The notes under the pieces were generated by a model that saw nothing but the letters and a program-made list of their open reading frames with translations, did no database searches and was not told where the DNA came from. The translations under genes were made by a program, and so were the position numbers. DNA of 64,000 nt from Parelaphostrongylus tenuis (Eukaryota; Nematoda; Chromadorea; Rhabditida; Metastrongylidae): assembly GCA_019055375.1 (NCBI GenBank), contig JAHQIW010000945.1:83650-147649 (forward strand), read 5' to 3'. Below, one piece after another: positions 35,085 to 46,334 of this stretch. How positions within the stretch are numbered: the stretch's first letter is position 1; every line of letters begins with the position of its first letter.

Positions 35085-35765
35085 TCGGCACTAGAGCAAA
35101 AAGACTAAATTCATTGATCAGATCAAAAATGCTATTCATGTATGCGACATCAGCCTCAACACATTTCTGCCATCAGTCAGACAACTAGCTAATGTCACTC
35201 TCATAAAACTCGTCGTAAATGAGTTCAATGAAAGTTGCCAGTCTCTGCCTCAAATGATTGATCTTTCAAAACTTTTTCGTGCTCCGAAAGTGCTCGAACG
35301 ACCCGATGAGTCAGACGGAAATATCTCAGGACTGTACGGCGGATAATCCACCCACTTTCAGCTTAGTTCGGTCATCTTTGTCTTTGTCAATTTGACGACA
35401 TACTGTCTTCCGTTGTCTTGAAACAGGATGTGACTGTGACGACCTCGATGTGACAGGGCCCACTTACAGTGACTCAGCTTTTCACAGTATCTCATGGCGA
35501 TGATTATCTTTCCGGCTAGATAACAAATCCTAGTGAGTTTTCCTTCAGTTCTTTCGATGACGGATTCTCAGTCAATTTTGCGTGGCGTCCGAAGCGCAGC
35601 TGATTCCTCAAATTAGTGATGCCGACGCCAAATCCAACAAAGAAACAAAGCGCTGTTCGCTTGGACACAAATGCTGGAGCCCTTTCACTGCTGATGTTCT
35701 CGAAGGCGATCTGTGCATTGCGTCTCAATTCGTACTCGTAACAAGGTACACTGTGATAAAGGCTT
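35085..35765 (-). pseudogene. Mariner-family transposase relic, internally deleted
   Basis: A cut-and-paste DNA transposase of the mariner type. The minus strand encodes the N-terminal helix-turn-helix part: CYEYELRRNAQIAFENI, VSKRTALCFFVGFGVG, then LRFGRHAKLTENPSSKEL, equivalent to the family's RSGRPSKL block (35516-35760). After a deletion of several hundred bases it resumes at 35450 with DNGRQYVVKLTKTKMTEL (the second-Asp DNARPH-like block) and WVDYPPYSPEIFPSD (the YSPDLAPSD third-Asp block, 35345-35305), then RKSFE. Stops and frameshifts follow. The first catalytic Asp region is missing. No terminal repeats were identified. Confidence 0.78.
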
Positions 35766-37614
35766 CGTTAAGCGACCATGATAAGGCAAGTGTGCACAAA
35801 TTTGGTGCCAAAGGGAGCTCCCGAAATTCTGCACGAAGCGGTTGTAATTTGCGGCCTGAAAGATGACAGAAATGTATTCAGCTTGGCGACACATATTTTG
35901 AAAAATTTTGTCAAGCGATTATGACTGTTTCTAACTAACTAATTTAGTGTTTGTTTTTTTAATACCAAAACTCACGAGAAGACCTAATATTTGGAGGCCA
36001 ACGACAAACAACTAGTAAATTGTGGTACCATATATGTTACAAAAAAAACTGCCAATTTCTCGCAGCCCAGTATGCACTCAAGAATAAAATGACTAAAATG
36101 AAGCATGAATTTTTCATATGAGCACGTGCAGCATTGTTTTTAGTCCGTTCAAGCGAGCACTTTATCTATAAACATCGAACTAAATTCCAATCCATGTATG
36201 CGCCTATTGGACTTAAATAGGCTATGTACGTGGCTACTTGGATGGCTCGTCTTCTGTAGCAGTGCATGCCCCCACATAGTTGCCAATCGTTCCTCTCTCA
36301 CGCAACTGTCTTCCATGGTGTTGAAATGCTTCAAGCTGGTGCCGTACGTGCGGCCCATTCCGTCAGTTCAAACTCGCTGCTATCTGCATATGCAGAAGAA
36401 TGACTTTACTTACAAACACGTCCGCCCAACGTGAGACGGTGGCACGGCAGCTCTGGAAAAGATTTATATTTATGTCAAAGTCCCAAAAAGTTTGCTGGGA
36501 TGGGTGTGCTATCATCGCTCATATGCTCACCTCATATCAACATTTTTCTGCGAGCCAAACGCAGCACTCCCTTAATGTAAGGTTCCGTGCTGGTGGTCTC
36601 GCCATTAACTGACAGACAAAAAAACAATAGTGAATTTCATCAGAAGCTGATTACATATCGAATTTATATTATAATTGATACGACATATATCCACGTTTGA
36701 TTGTGAAGGTAAAAGTACTTTTGGCGTTTTCTTCGTATTTTCGCATTAGTCCTTTGCTCGTGCATTTCGTCTGCTTTGCGAACGTAGGAGTAGACTTTCT
36801 AAATAATGAGGATAGATAAGCTGGCGATGCTCTGGCACTACGCTGATTGATTTCCACAGAGTGTTGGTGGGGTCGACTAACTCCACGCTGAATATCACTG
36901 CACTTGGCTGCTGGCCTCCTTTGCAGAATTGATCACTTTGCGATTCAACATTCACCTATTAAGTTTCACCTGATTCGTTATGGTGTTTGACTGAAATGAA
37001 TGAATGCCTTGACTTTGCTAAGTGGTGAAGAAGGAACGTGCCGAAGCGTCGACGGCCATTGAAGAGCTTGTCGTCAGCTCAACAAGTAGAACAGGTGCTG
37101 ATTACCATGCCTCATTAATGTTCACAGTCATTTGAATTCATTGTCGTCTCACATAATTACAACCGTTTGAAGGTTTTTAAACAAGCGAATCTACGTCCCT
37201 TCTTAGTTGATTATGCTATTTATTGGTTTGTTATGGCGACTCTGTGAACGCCGGTGTGGCTTTTAGGATTGAAGGATAAGGTACCACCAAAGGCAGCAAA
37301 GATTTCTTACATGGAGGAGCCAATCATCTTCCCAGGTGGCATTTCGTCTATCTTATATCCTTTTTCAATTATCTGTTTTTTCGCTTTTAGTTCATTTAGT
37401 TTGTTGCTGAAAAGTTGCCCTAACATTTGTCCGATTACGGAATTTTTGTTGTTATATTCTTCATAACCTTATCTTCCATTCCAAAACATTCCGTGGGCTG
37501 CCAATGAAGAAGAGTTTTGACCCTCTTTGAAGAGCTGATAGAATAAATGGACAAAGCTCTCGACGTTGACCAATTCGTGAGGGAGGAGCCAAGCATTCGT
37601 CTTCAACTTTCAAC
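35766..37614. other. Noncoding stretch, nothing recognised
   Basis: Only short open frames (62-78 codons), without familiar motifs. No RNA gene is evident. Confidence 0.4.
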
Positions 37615-37832
37615 TTCGTCTGTGGTGTTAAATGCTTACGTGATCTGCACAATGACTCACGATGAACTACCACTGTATCGAATCAATCTGCTTTACCTTT
37701 CGACAAGTTTTAGTAGCAATTTAACGACTCCGGACTAATGGGTGATTTGGCGAGCATGAGCTCTAGGTCAAACCATCGACCTTCTGTGCGACGCAGAGCA
37801 CCTATAGCCACTGAGCCACATGCGCTCCTCTG
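37615..37832 (-). mobile_element. tRNA-derived SINE (SINE3)
   Basis: On the minus strand: GAGCGCATGTGGCTCAGTGG (A box), GGTCGATGGTTTGACC (B-box region), then TCCGGAGTCGTTAAATTGCT, GATTGATTCGATACAGTGG, and GAGTCATTGTGCAGATCACG. It aligns over its whole length with the plus-strand copy at 11014-11220. Confidence 0.7.
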
Positions 37833-39404
37833 ACGGTGTAGTAATCAGGAAATGAGCTATCAAATTTCTTGTAATCTCTCATGTTTTAAGTGTTTCACCT
37901 GCTAAGGAATCCTTTTATGTACACGCGCAGAGGACATCAGCTTGAGCTACCTTGCTGGCTCATGATATTGTTGAAAAGTTGAAATAAGGAAGAAAAGCCT
38001 TTTCAGTTCTGCAGTCCTTCTCTAAAAGTCGTTTTTATTTTTGCCCATCTTTTCTGCTAACCATCCTTCGTTTATACTCCACCAAAGAGCATCCAAACAT
38101 AAATTTGTTATGTTTTTGAGCAATAATTATTAGCCCTAGTCACTTTTCGACATAATAATGCACTTCACCTTTTTTCTTCTGCCATCGTATCTAATCGGTT
38201 GTGGTCGAATTTCAAGAGCATCGGGCAGTCCTTTTTTGAAACAGTAGGAGTGCTCTTTCTGAACCATAAGGACGAACTCTGCTTTGAACTGACTGTAGAT
38301 GGACCACAAAGTGGAAATTCTGAAGAGCTGGTAGCAACACGATAGTTGACTTCTTATATTTTTACAAATTTTCAAAGAGTATTATTTCAAGATTAGCAAT
38401 CCTGCACGTATTTTTTCATAGCTGGTGGGAAACATCGATTTAAAACTGGAATACGACTCTCTAGAAGGTCCTCCGTCAAGTTTTTATCTTTATCACTAAA
38501 GGAATTGTTTGCCAGTAGCTAGTAACACTACGATTTTCTAAATTTCTGACAGAGTTTTTTTTCCGAAGCTGCACTATACGGCATTTATGTTTGCATTCAC
38601 AAAAATGCTGGTCGATAGAAATTCCGACAAAGCTGTTAGAAGTATCACTAGGTCTTTGTGTGAAGACTCCTGTGATTTTCAATTGTTTTATTGATAAAAT
38701 AAATTTTGTTTTGAAGTTAACAACTATTAGTGAAATTGAATGCCGGCCAGAAAAAATACATTTTTATCACTGGGCAATGATTCAACCATGAAAATTTGAA
38801 TGAATTCATTCCTCACCATTTTCTTCCAAGAAAAAAGGACTCTGATAAGTGTTTCTCTTTGCTTCCTTAATTTTTCTAGAAGTTGTGTCCTTTAAATCTG
38901 AAGAGCCTTCTTGTTTTTTAACATTATTCTTACTCAAGTTAGTTTACTTAGTTTTGTGAAAGTTCATATAATAGTGATGTGGCCAATACTATTTCGATAT
39001 AGGTATATAGGTCTAACAGACGTGAGACGTCAACATAACGTATTGCTACGGATGTTATGTGAAGTAATGAATCTGATCATTTCGGCAGAATTGACTTTAG
39101 AGCCAATGATAATAACAAGTATAGGTTTAGTTGTGTTTTGTTTCATTTCTGGCTGTTTTTGAAATAACACCTTCTAGGTGAACAGACATGATTCCGCAGT
39201 TCAGTTGTTTCTTACTGTAATAACAGTAAAAGTGGAGATATTTGAAGTCTTTTTTTGCTTTAAATGCGCTAAAATTGTTATGCAATTTTATAGGCCTTAA
39301 AAAGACAACTTTCGTGCACGAAAAACGCCATTTGCAGGAAGCTTCACTTTTCGTGTTCAATTTTAAAAAGCCCGCCGTCTGAAAAGGAAGACTTTTTGCA
39401 TTGA
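37833..39404. other. Noncoding stretch, nothing recognised
   Basis: An 83-codon open frame at 38911-39162 is hydrophobic at both ends but matches no family I recognise. The rest is AT-rich. Confidence 0.4.
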
Positions 39405-40001
39405 ATTATGAATGGAGACAAGAGGTCGATCTGCATTTTGACAATCCGAAACGCAAACGATTATGGACCAACACCGCACAACCAGCAAAATCGACTGCAA
39501 AGCGGAATGCTTATGGAAGGAAGATTAGACGTGCATTTGGTGGGATCAGATAGGCGTACTCTACTACGAGCTCTTAGAATTTGGTGAAACGGTTAATGCA
39601 GCACTTCATCATCAATAAATAACTAAAACATACCATGAATTGCAAATAAGACTATCGGAATGGACCGCAAGACACGACAAAGTGATTGTGCTGCATAAAA
39701 ACGCTCGACCTAGTGTTGCAAAACTGATCAAAATGCTTTGCAATAGCTTATATGGAAGGTATTAGAAGTTTCACCTTACCCGCTTTGCTTTCCTGAGACT
39801 TCGCTGCCAGATTACCACTTTGTCTGTTGTAAGCCACTTCAAATCACCAAATTGAAACTACAAATTAACAAATATGAAAAAAATTCTGCTAAACTTCAGG
39901 AACTTTTTGCAATTTTACTTACCAAAATTCTTCTTCGATGGCATTCACAAATTGCTGAAGAATTGAGAAAAGTTATTTCATATGGTGAAGAGTATATTTG
40001 A
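39405..40001 (+). pseudogene. Mariner-family transposase relic, C-terminal two thirds
   Basis: The plus strand reads GDKRSICI (from the GDEKW first-Asp block), then by frameshift DNPKRKRLW (39440-39466), AKSTAKRNAYGRKI, YYELLEFGETVN, and RLSEWTARHDKVIVLHKNAR (39640-39710). HKNARPSVAK stands in place of HDNARPHVAK, so the second catalytic Asp is lost. The YSPDLAPSD block is scarcely traceable. The end (RWHSQIAEELRKVISYGEEY, stop 39999-40001) matches the family's GI-kL--RW-kvI---GeYf terminus. It is a different lineage from the 35-kb relic, judging by its DNPKRKRLW block. Confidence 0.82.
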
Positions 40002-40059
40002 ATGAATTTTTATTCAAAAATAACTATGGGATTATACAAACATCTCCGAGTATTCTGTT

Positions 40060-40235
40060 GGATCGATGTCCCACCAAAGAAAATTTGATTCGAAAGATAA
40101 CAGCGAAAACGAAGATCACAACTAGGACGAATGACAGTGCACAGTTGACTCGAGTCACCGGTTTTGAAGGTAACGAAGATGCTCAGACTCTAACCGAACG
40201 AATGAGTTTGATTAAACGACTAAGACACTACGAAA
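40060..40235 (+). repeat. Repeat pair member (partner 31870-32165)
   Basis: It shares ACTCGAGTCACCGGTTTTGA and flanking blocks with 32100-32160. It sits immediately downstream of the mariner relic, so it could belong to the mariner 3' flank or to an unrelated repeat. Confidence 0.35.
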
Positions 40236-42299
40236 TTTGCTCTATACTTTTCTATGCTTTTTGTGCTTCCAGCGAACTATACACGTGATAAGAATGAAGG
40301 ATACTGTCAATTATTGTGGAAGCAGACATTGGTACAGCTCACTCATTATGAAGCTCGTACTCGTAGACTATATAAGGAAGACAGCATCAATGATTTTAGA
40401 AGAACTTGAAGGACGCATACGACCGCGAATAAGATGTCGGGTGCCTTGCGAGGTTGGCAGCAAATGCTAATGTCGGAACAGTTTAGAAAGAATTCCATTT
40501 CAATTCTAATTTAATCTCATGTTCAGTCCTCGTAAAGGATGCCATAAAGCAGTGAACTGCAAAAATTGAACCACAGGGCAATCTTCAGCCACTCTATATG
40601 TTTTTCAGCACATATTGAATGCACGCTCACGCTGATTAATGCATCGTAGAGAATTGTGGTCGCCATACTTACATTGATCCTTCGTTTCAAACTTCCAACT
40701 ACCTCTCCAGCTTTCCCAAACTGTTGAGCTTAATTCTTAGACGACGGCGTGCACTATTTTAGTGCACGATTTTTCAAAGGCGTCTTATACCAAACACATT
40801 ACTTTCACTTAACTTTTAGCAGTCGTTCGGTAGTTGAGAGAAGGACGTTCCTACTCTACGCTCAGATTCCGTGAAAATCTTCTTAGTATACTGTACCATA
40901 CAAACGATAATTTACACATGTAGGCACCGTTTGATCGGCTACATTTTCTGCTTGACTTTATGAATATAGTACAGCATGAATATATCATAATATAGTATAC
41001 ATAGGCTTGTTTATGTGGCCGTGTACATTCTAAACTGCGCTTACTATTATATCAATATAAAGCTTAATCAATGAATCACACAGGAGGAACTTCTATAAAG
41101 CTTACTTAGTGGGAAAACGCCCATACATGACTTGAAACTTCTATTTGTTAACGAGAAAACCGCTCCGGAAAAGAAGCGTCTTAACTTGTTTTGAAACCAT
41201 TTTGTCCTATTTCTTCTGTTTTTTGTACTCATTTGATAGCTGGAGATTCCCAACTCTTAAGCTAATCTTGGTTTCTATGTGTCACGCCATAATTTCTTGC
41301 ACACTATTGTTTTACCCAGTTTTTTTTTTGTTTGCATATGGGCTTATTGACAAAAGACTGTGATAAGCTAGAAAATGTTCCAGTGGGTTTGACTATAAGA
41401 TATAAAAAGGTACTCGTTGCTCGCGTTGATTAGTTCAGAACGAAAATAGGTTTAGGCCATCTAGCAAAATCATGCTTTATGAATTACGGATTTTTTTTTT
41501 GCAAATTTTGAAGCACTTCAGCGCGATTGTCATCTGGGAAGAAGACCGATCTGACAAGAAAGGAAGAATTCAGATGTTCACTGTATTTCAGGTGATTCTG
41601 TCAACCAAAGTAAAGCATATTTTGGTTGCATAACTCATCTTGTTGGGTCGTGGCGACTCCAGCACATTCTTTGTCCGTGCCTTCATTTTGACACAGTCGT
41701 TCGCTATGGCGATTTCACCACAAGCACTCACGATTACCGACGGTTGCCACTCTGAGCCTTATGGATAGTATTGAGTTGCGAGAGTTGTCACTCGACGTGG
41801 AAGACAGAAGCGTCGTTATTTTTGTTACCATTTTAAAACGTGCGTTGAATCCTGTTATGGTCTCTCTTGTCGATCTCACCACTACTACCCATATTTCGTC
41901 AATCCTACTCATTGTACGACGTGCACATTAGTATTTCGCCTTCGATGTGCATCTCTTTAGATCGCAAGGGCGAGATAGTCTTCAACGATATAATTTGCAG
42001 CCCGGGTTAGCATCGAATGTATTGGGTATATTTTGTAAACCATCATTCATGTGATTTATGGGGATTTGGAGAATTTTTGACATGTTTGAGTGGCCAGTAA
42101 ACGTATAAGGAAATACTGAGTTGAAAAATTAAACAAGCGTTTCTGCTTCATCAGTTGAAGAGCGGCTTTTCTATAGTTCCATACTGCAAACGTTTTTCTC
42201 TTCTGTACATCTTTTCTTTTCGATTTTTTTGATGTTCACTTAGCGTCTATATACCTCTCCTTTACCTTTGACAAAAGAATCACCGATTATGACCGAAAC
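40236..42299. other. Noncoding stretch, nothing recognised
   Basis: Short open frames only. No repeats or RNA genes identified. Confidence 0.4.
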
Positions 42300-42302
42300 A
42301 GA

Positions 42303-42456
42303 ATATTTTTTATTTACCCGCTCTTAGCGGATGTGAGATGTTACAGGTATATCCAATGGTGTTGGGTGGTTCGTAAGATTTTAACATCAGGCGAGAATCA
42401 AACCTGCATTTCACCCTTTCCGGGGGTGCGTGCTTAACCATCTGCACTACTGAAGT
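42303..42456 (-). mobile_element. tRNA-derived SINE (SINE2-like) with terminal hairpin
   Basis: The minus strand gives CAGTAGTGCAGATGGTTAAG (A box), CGCACCCCCGGAAAGGGTGA, GCAGGTTTGATTCTCGCC (B box), a linker, then TGTAACATCTCACATCCGC, loop TAAGA, GCGGGTAAATAAA (42310-42352). The hairpin TCCGC/GCGGG differs in sequence from ACTGC/GCAGT and ACCGC/GCGGT of the other copies but still pairs. Confidence 0.7.
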
Positions 42457-44130
42457 CTGTTTTGCAATCACTCCTCCTATGCTACAATGTCGAAGTCTTG
42501 CACACCACTCAACACCATTGAAGAGACACCGATTTTGATTGATTTTTCGTCATCGTTATGGATCATAGATTGATCTATGCCTTTCATTAAGCGAATAAAC
42601 GTAATATATCTTCATTATGTAATTTCCGGCATTTCCGTCTGATTTTATTGTGCTTCAGTCGGCACTATTGGTAAATTGATATCATCTTTCAAGGTCGTTG
42701 TCTAAGCACAATAGAAAGTTGTTGGCCACAGATTCGTTTGTACTGGCTACTGGATAATGCATCGATACCGAGACCGTATTTTTGCTCAAGAAGCACCAGG
42801 ACAACATTGTTCTGACGCTAACATGTGTTTTTTTAGGTTGAAAAGGCCAGGACAACAAGATAGGTGGTGTTTCCGCAAAAACTGACTTACTCCTAAAATT
42901 TCCTAGTCTTCATGATCGGTAGACGCTAGTGCTTTTGTATAATTGCGGAGACATCCGACTAAGTAATCGTCCGATCTACTAGTTTCAATTTTCAGCGCCG
43001 TATAATCACACATTATTAAACCCATGATGTAGTACGTCAGGTTATTCTTAGCTTGAATCCAAATGTTTGATACAAAAACTTTCAAAGGTAAAAAATCCAA
43101 AGTTATAAGGAAATTTTTAATTAAAATGCAGAGGTCACAAGAGTAAGCAATCTATTGAAGAGCGTCAGTGTATGACTTTGTGCGAACTCCGGCTCGCTCG
43201 CTTGCTTTCTTTTAGAATGATAAATATTTAGCAATAAAGAAGGAGAGATATATGTCTGAGGAAAATATCGTTCTAAAATCTGTCGTGGTGGATTAGCAAG
43301 CTCTTCAGATTGTAGTCAAAACTTCATTGCAATCAACAAAATTCACCACCAGTTCAGGCAAGGTGACCTAAAGAACCAAAGCGTTTTTTGTGGGTTCCAT
43401 GTGACCTCTCGAAGAATCATGTTCTCTTAGAAGTGTGAAAGTCTTCTCGCTCCTGTCATAGAAAATAGTATGTGTTAATTAATTTCGCTGCTCCATTATG
43501 CCCTAAAAGTTACTACTGCTGATGTGGAGTTATCACATTTTTCTTGGAGAAAAAGATGAAGAAGACCGTAACAAACTGTGTTCCGAATTGGTCTTAGAAT
43601 TCGAAGGTGGCTACGAAGTTCAGCTACCAGTGATGCAAATCCACATTCATGATGATATGCACGTGCCTGCTATATTCAAATCTGACAAATCCAACGAGCA
43701 TCTCCTATAAATTGAAAAATTGTCGCTTCGTAATTCGTAGAAAATATGCCGCAGGAGTCCGCCACATTGGAATTACTGAGGCCATCTGTTAGAACGTGGG
43801 TTATCTGCTATGTCACGAAAGGGCGTTCCATTCCGGAATTACTGCCACTTCAAATAAATATGCAACATTCTTGGTGTTGTTTTGAACCTAAACACGTCCA
43901 TACTATATTCGGAATATAATCATGAGTAAGAAGGATTTGTAGTTTTTATGTTATTCATATCTGTTTTAGCTCTACAGAACTGTGGTTCTCGATGTGTCAC
44001 GATTTTGTGGCCACTGCTGAAGGTGCACATAAAGATCAATACTATCCTATGCTGGAGCTTGAGATTCCTCACATCGACAGTATTCTATAGTGCTTACAGT
44101 TTTTCTCGACTTACAGCTCGAACCAGTAAT
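42457..44130. other. Noncoding stretch with one short unknown frame
   Basis: The frame at 43522-43710 (62 codons, GEKDEEDRNKLCSELVLEFE and following) has a protein-like acidic composition, but I do not recognise it and see no clear splice context. Confidence 0.3.
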
Positions 44131-44299
44131 ATACCCAATAATGCGTCGTGGTGCAATGGTTAGTATATGCTCCAGGAAAGAGAGAGATCAGGGTTCGAAT
44201 CTCGGCTGACGCAAATGTTTTGCACAGCACTCCACATTATTGGGTATATTACAAAATTATACCACCGCAAAAAAGCGGTCAAATAAATAAATTTCGATT
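44131..44299 (+). mobile_element. Complete tRNA-derived SINE (SINE1) with target-site duplication
   Basis: The element is 169 bp, flanked by GAACCAGTAAT (44120-44130) and GAACTAGTAAT (44300-44310), an 11-bp target duplication with one mismatch. The tRNA-like head is 44143-44213: GCGTCGT pairs with the GACGC end, the A box is TGGTGCAATGGTTAG, and the B box is GGGTTCGAATC. An 18-nt inverted repeat, GTAATATACCCAATAATG (44126-44143) and its exact complement (44234-44251), brackets the head. The tail is CCACCGC, A6 loop, GCGGTCAAATAAATAAATTT. Confidence 0.85.
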
Positions 44300-44710
44300 G
44301 AACTAGTAATGTTTTATTGTGACTAAACCTTGCACTGTTTAAGCTGGCGTATCGAGTGACCATAGCAATCGTTGCTCCCTTTTTAATGTTAGCGTGGATC
44401 TCGGATATTCAGCATAATTTCTGCTGCTTATGTAATGAACTATACAACGTTGTGTTTTATAGGTAAGACACATTTAGATAGTTCTCTTTTCTAAAAAGAA
44501 AATTATGCAACTCGTTAATAGTTGATCTACGGTTTTTTTGTGATGTAAGGAGATATGTTTGAAATATAAATATAATTTCAAACTTCCAGATTGAAACTCA
44601 AGGAATTTTTGCGTGGTCACACTTTGGTTGTTGTTAGATGTCAACGAAGGTAAAAAGTACTAGAGCGTTTTTCTTTGGATCAAATATGTGCCGAGAAGGA
44701 GATTCGTCAA

Positions 44711-44784
44711 TACACACACACACACACACACAACACACACAAACACACACAACACACACACACACACACACACACATACACACA

Positions 44785-44839
<55 letters not shown>

Positions 44840-44867
44840 ACACCACACACTCACTACACGCACACAC
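44711..44867. repeat. CA microsatellite
   Basis: About 157 bp of nearly pure (CA)n with a few single-base interruptions. The open frames over it on both strands are artefacts. Confidence 0.95.
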
Positions 44868-45409
44868 TTTTCCGTAACTTAGAGGGATGAAACGTTAGTG
44901 TAATCACAACGTGAGATCGAATCTTAATCGTGTACTGAAGAACACTTGCAACCACTGCAACCACCGCAAACGTCCGCTTACGCTCCAAAGGACCTTCAGT
45001 GGTCTAACACAACTCTGACATCTCCTGCTTCAGATTTTTTTTGTGTATGGCCAATGAATGTTAGTGAGTTGCTACTTCCCGAGATCCTAATTTTTTTTTG
45101 CAAAATCCTGTATCGATCAGAGTTTCTCGCTGCCAGAGCTATCACAAATCTCTCGTTGCAAAAAATTGGCTTTTGATTGGCCTGTTCGTGGACCGAACTG
45201 GTGGCTGGTGCGCTTATCCACACCGTCAAAAAAGTCTTTCTTGAAAACCGGCGACGTGGGGCTGTAGCCACACGTGTCAACTTTCGAGTGGTTAATAACT
45301 GTCCCAAGAAAAGTTTCTTTATAGCAAATGAACTCGGTTTTTGCTTTGCCAACACCTAATGAGAATGAACGTTGTTCCCTAACATTTCGATACGTTCATG
45401 TTCTTTAGA

Positions 45410-46030
45410 TTATTCGAGTCCACTGCCCACATTAATTCGTTCTCCTTGTAATCTTCGTCCTCATTGCCATCGAGTCGAATCCTCTTCGAATTGTCGGAAG
45501 TCGAAGACCACAGCGGCAACGAACGACGGTAGGCAAATTATCAAATCATCGGCGTTGAAGGAATTGAAATTCGTCGAAACATTAGGCGAGTAAAATTTGT
45601 GTATTAACCTCGTGAACTATGCTCAATTCTGCAGGACATGCCAATGTTTTTATAAGCGTTCGAAAAACTGTCCTCCAGAACCTTATGAAAAATCTTGGAT
45701 ATTACCTATCTGGCAGTTGACAGAATCTGTTGAATTTGTAGTTAGCGGTGAGTTTAAGTTCTTAAGGCCGTTAGTTTCATCTTGCTCTCATTTTTAGCAA
45801 CGCCACCCACCTTTTGGGGGAGAAAATTGATAGCGATCAAAACGAATTTCGTCTGGATACATTAATAGGCTCGCGCGACTGTCGGTCATATAAATGCATT
45901 CTGCCTGCATACTTATGCCGAATTTATAGGGTATCCTAAAGTGATTGACGGTTATTGCTCTTCAATTCCCATAAGTTCTTGCCTCTTTCTGCACATCGTA
46001 ATCCGTTAGAGATTTTCTGTGTATTTCATA
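45410..46030 (+). repeat. R4 dispersed repeat, copy 2 (partner 16095-16770)
   Basis: It contains GCCATCGAGTCGAATCCTCT, GTCGGAAGTCGAAGACCACA, a TTGAAGGAATTGAAATTCGT block followed by CGAAACATT (45558-45586), GGATACATTAATAG, CTAAAGTGATTGACGGT and CTGCACATCGTAATCC, in the same order and spacing as copy 1. The 73-codon frame at 45372-45593 falls inside the repeat and is probably not a gene. Confidence 0.55.
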
Positions 46031-46054
46031 ATTAGTAGAGCCCACATCTAAATT

Positions 46055-46330
46055 GGTCTGTTATGGGATCTTGTACACCCCGATAGATGTGTTTTTTGGC
46101 CTTGCAGCCTCGTCAGTAGGGAAGGCCCTTCGCCTATAGCTAGTCCTCTCGGGGACCTCTACGTCCTCCTATAACGAGCAGGTGACGACGAACGATTTAC
46201 ACAATTGCCGTTAAGTGAAATAAATCACTAAAACTGCAGTGTTTGACACTCTATTGCTTTTGGATGGTAATTTTGAAATATTGGATCGCTTGTTTTGAGT
46301 GTTTTCTCAAGAGCACATTCAAAATTAAAC
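46055..46330 (-). repeat. R1 repeat, tandem copy 1
   Basis: It shares with 46335-46660 the ribozyme block, the GATCTTGTACACCCCGA / CTCTTGTACAGCCCGA start, the AGTCCTCTCGGG / CAGTTCTCTCGGG segment, and a TTGAGTGTTTTCTCAAGAGC segment near the end. It is more diverged than its neighbour. No open frame extends through it. Confidence 0.7.
46077..46123 (-). ncRNA. Hammerhead ribozyme, R1 tandem copy 1 (damaged)
   Basis: The minus strand has CUGACGAG (46116-46109), then stem II GCU-GCAA-GGC with a GNRA-type loop. The GAAA box has become a run of A with an extra base, so G12 is lost. Stem III and the UAUC/UCGGGG part of stem I are still visible. It is likely inactive. Confidence 0.65.
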
Positions 46331-46334
46331 ATAT

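Noticed and set aside
44638..44890. Several overlapping open frames on both strands
   Set aside because: They are translations of the (CA)n microsatellite.
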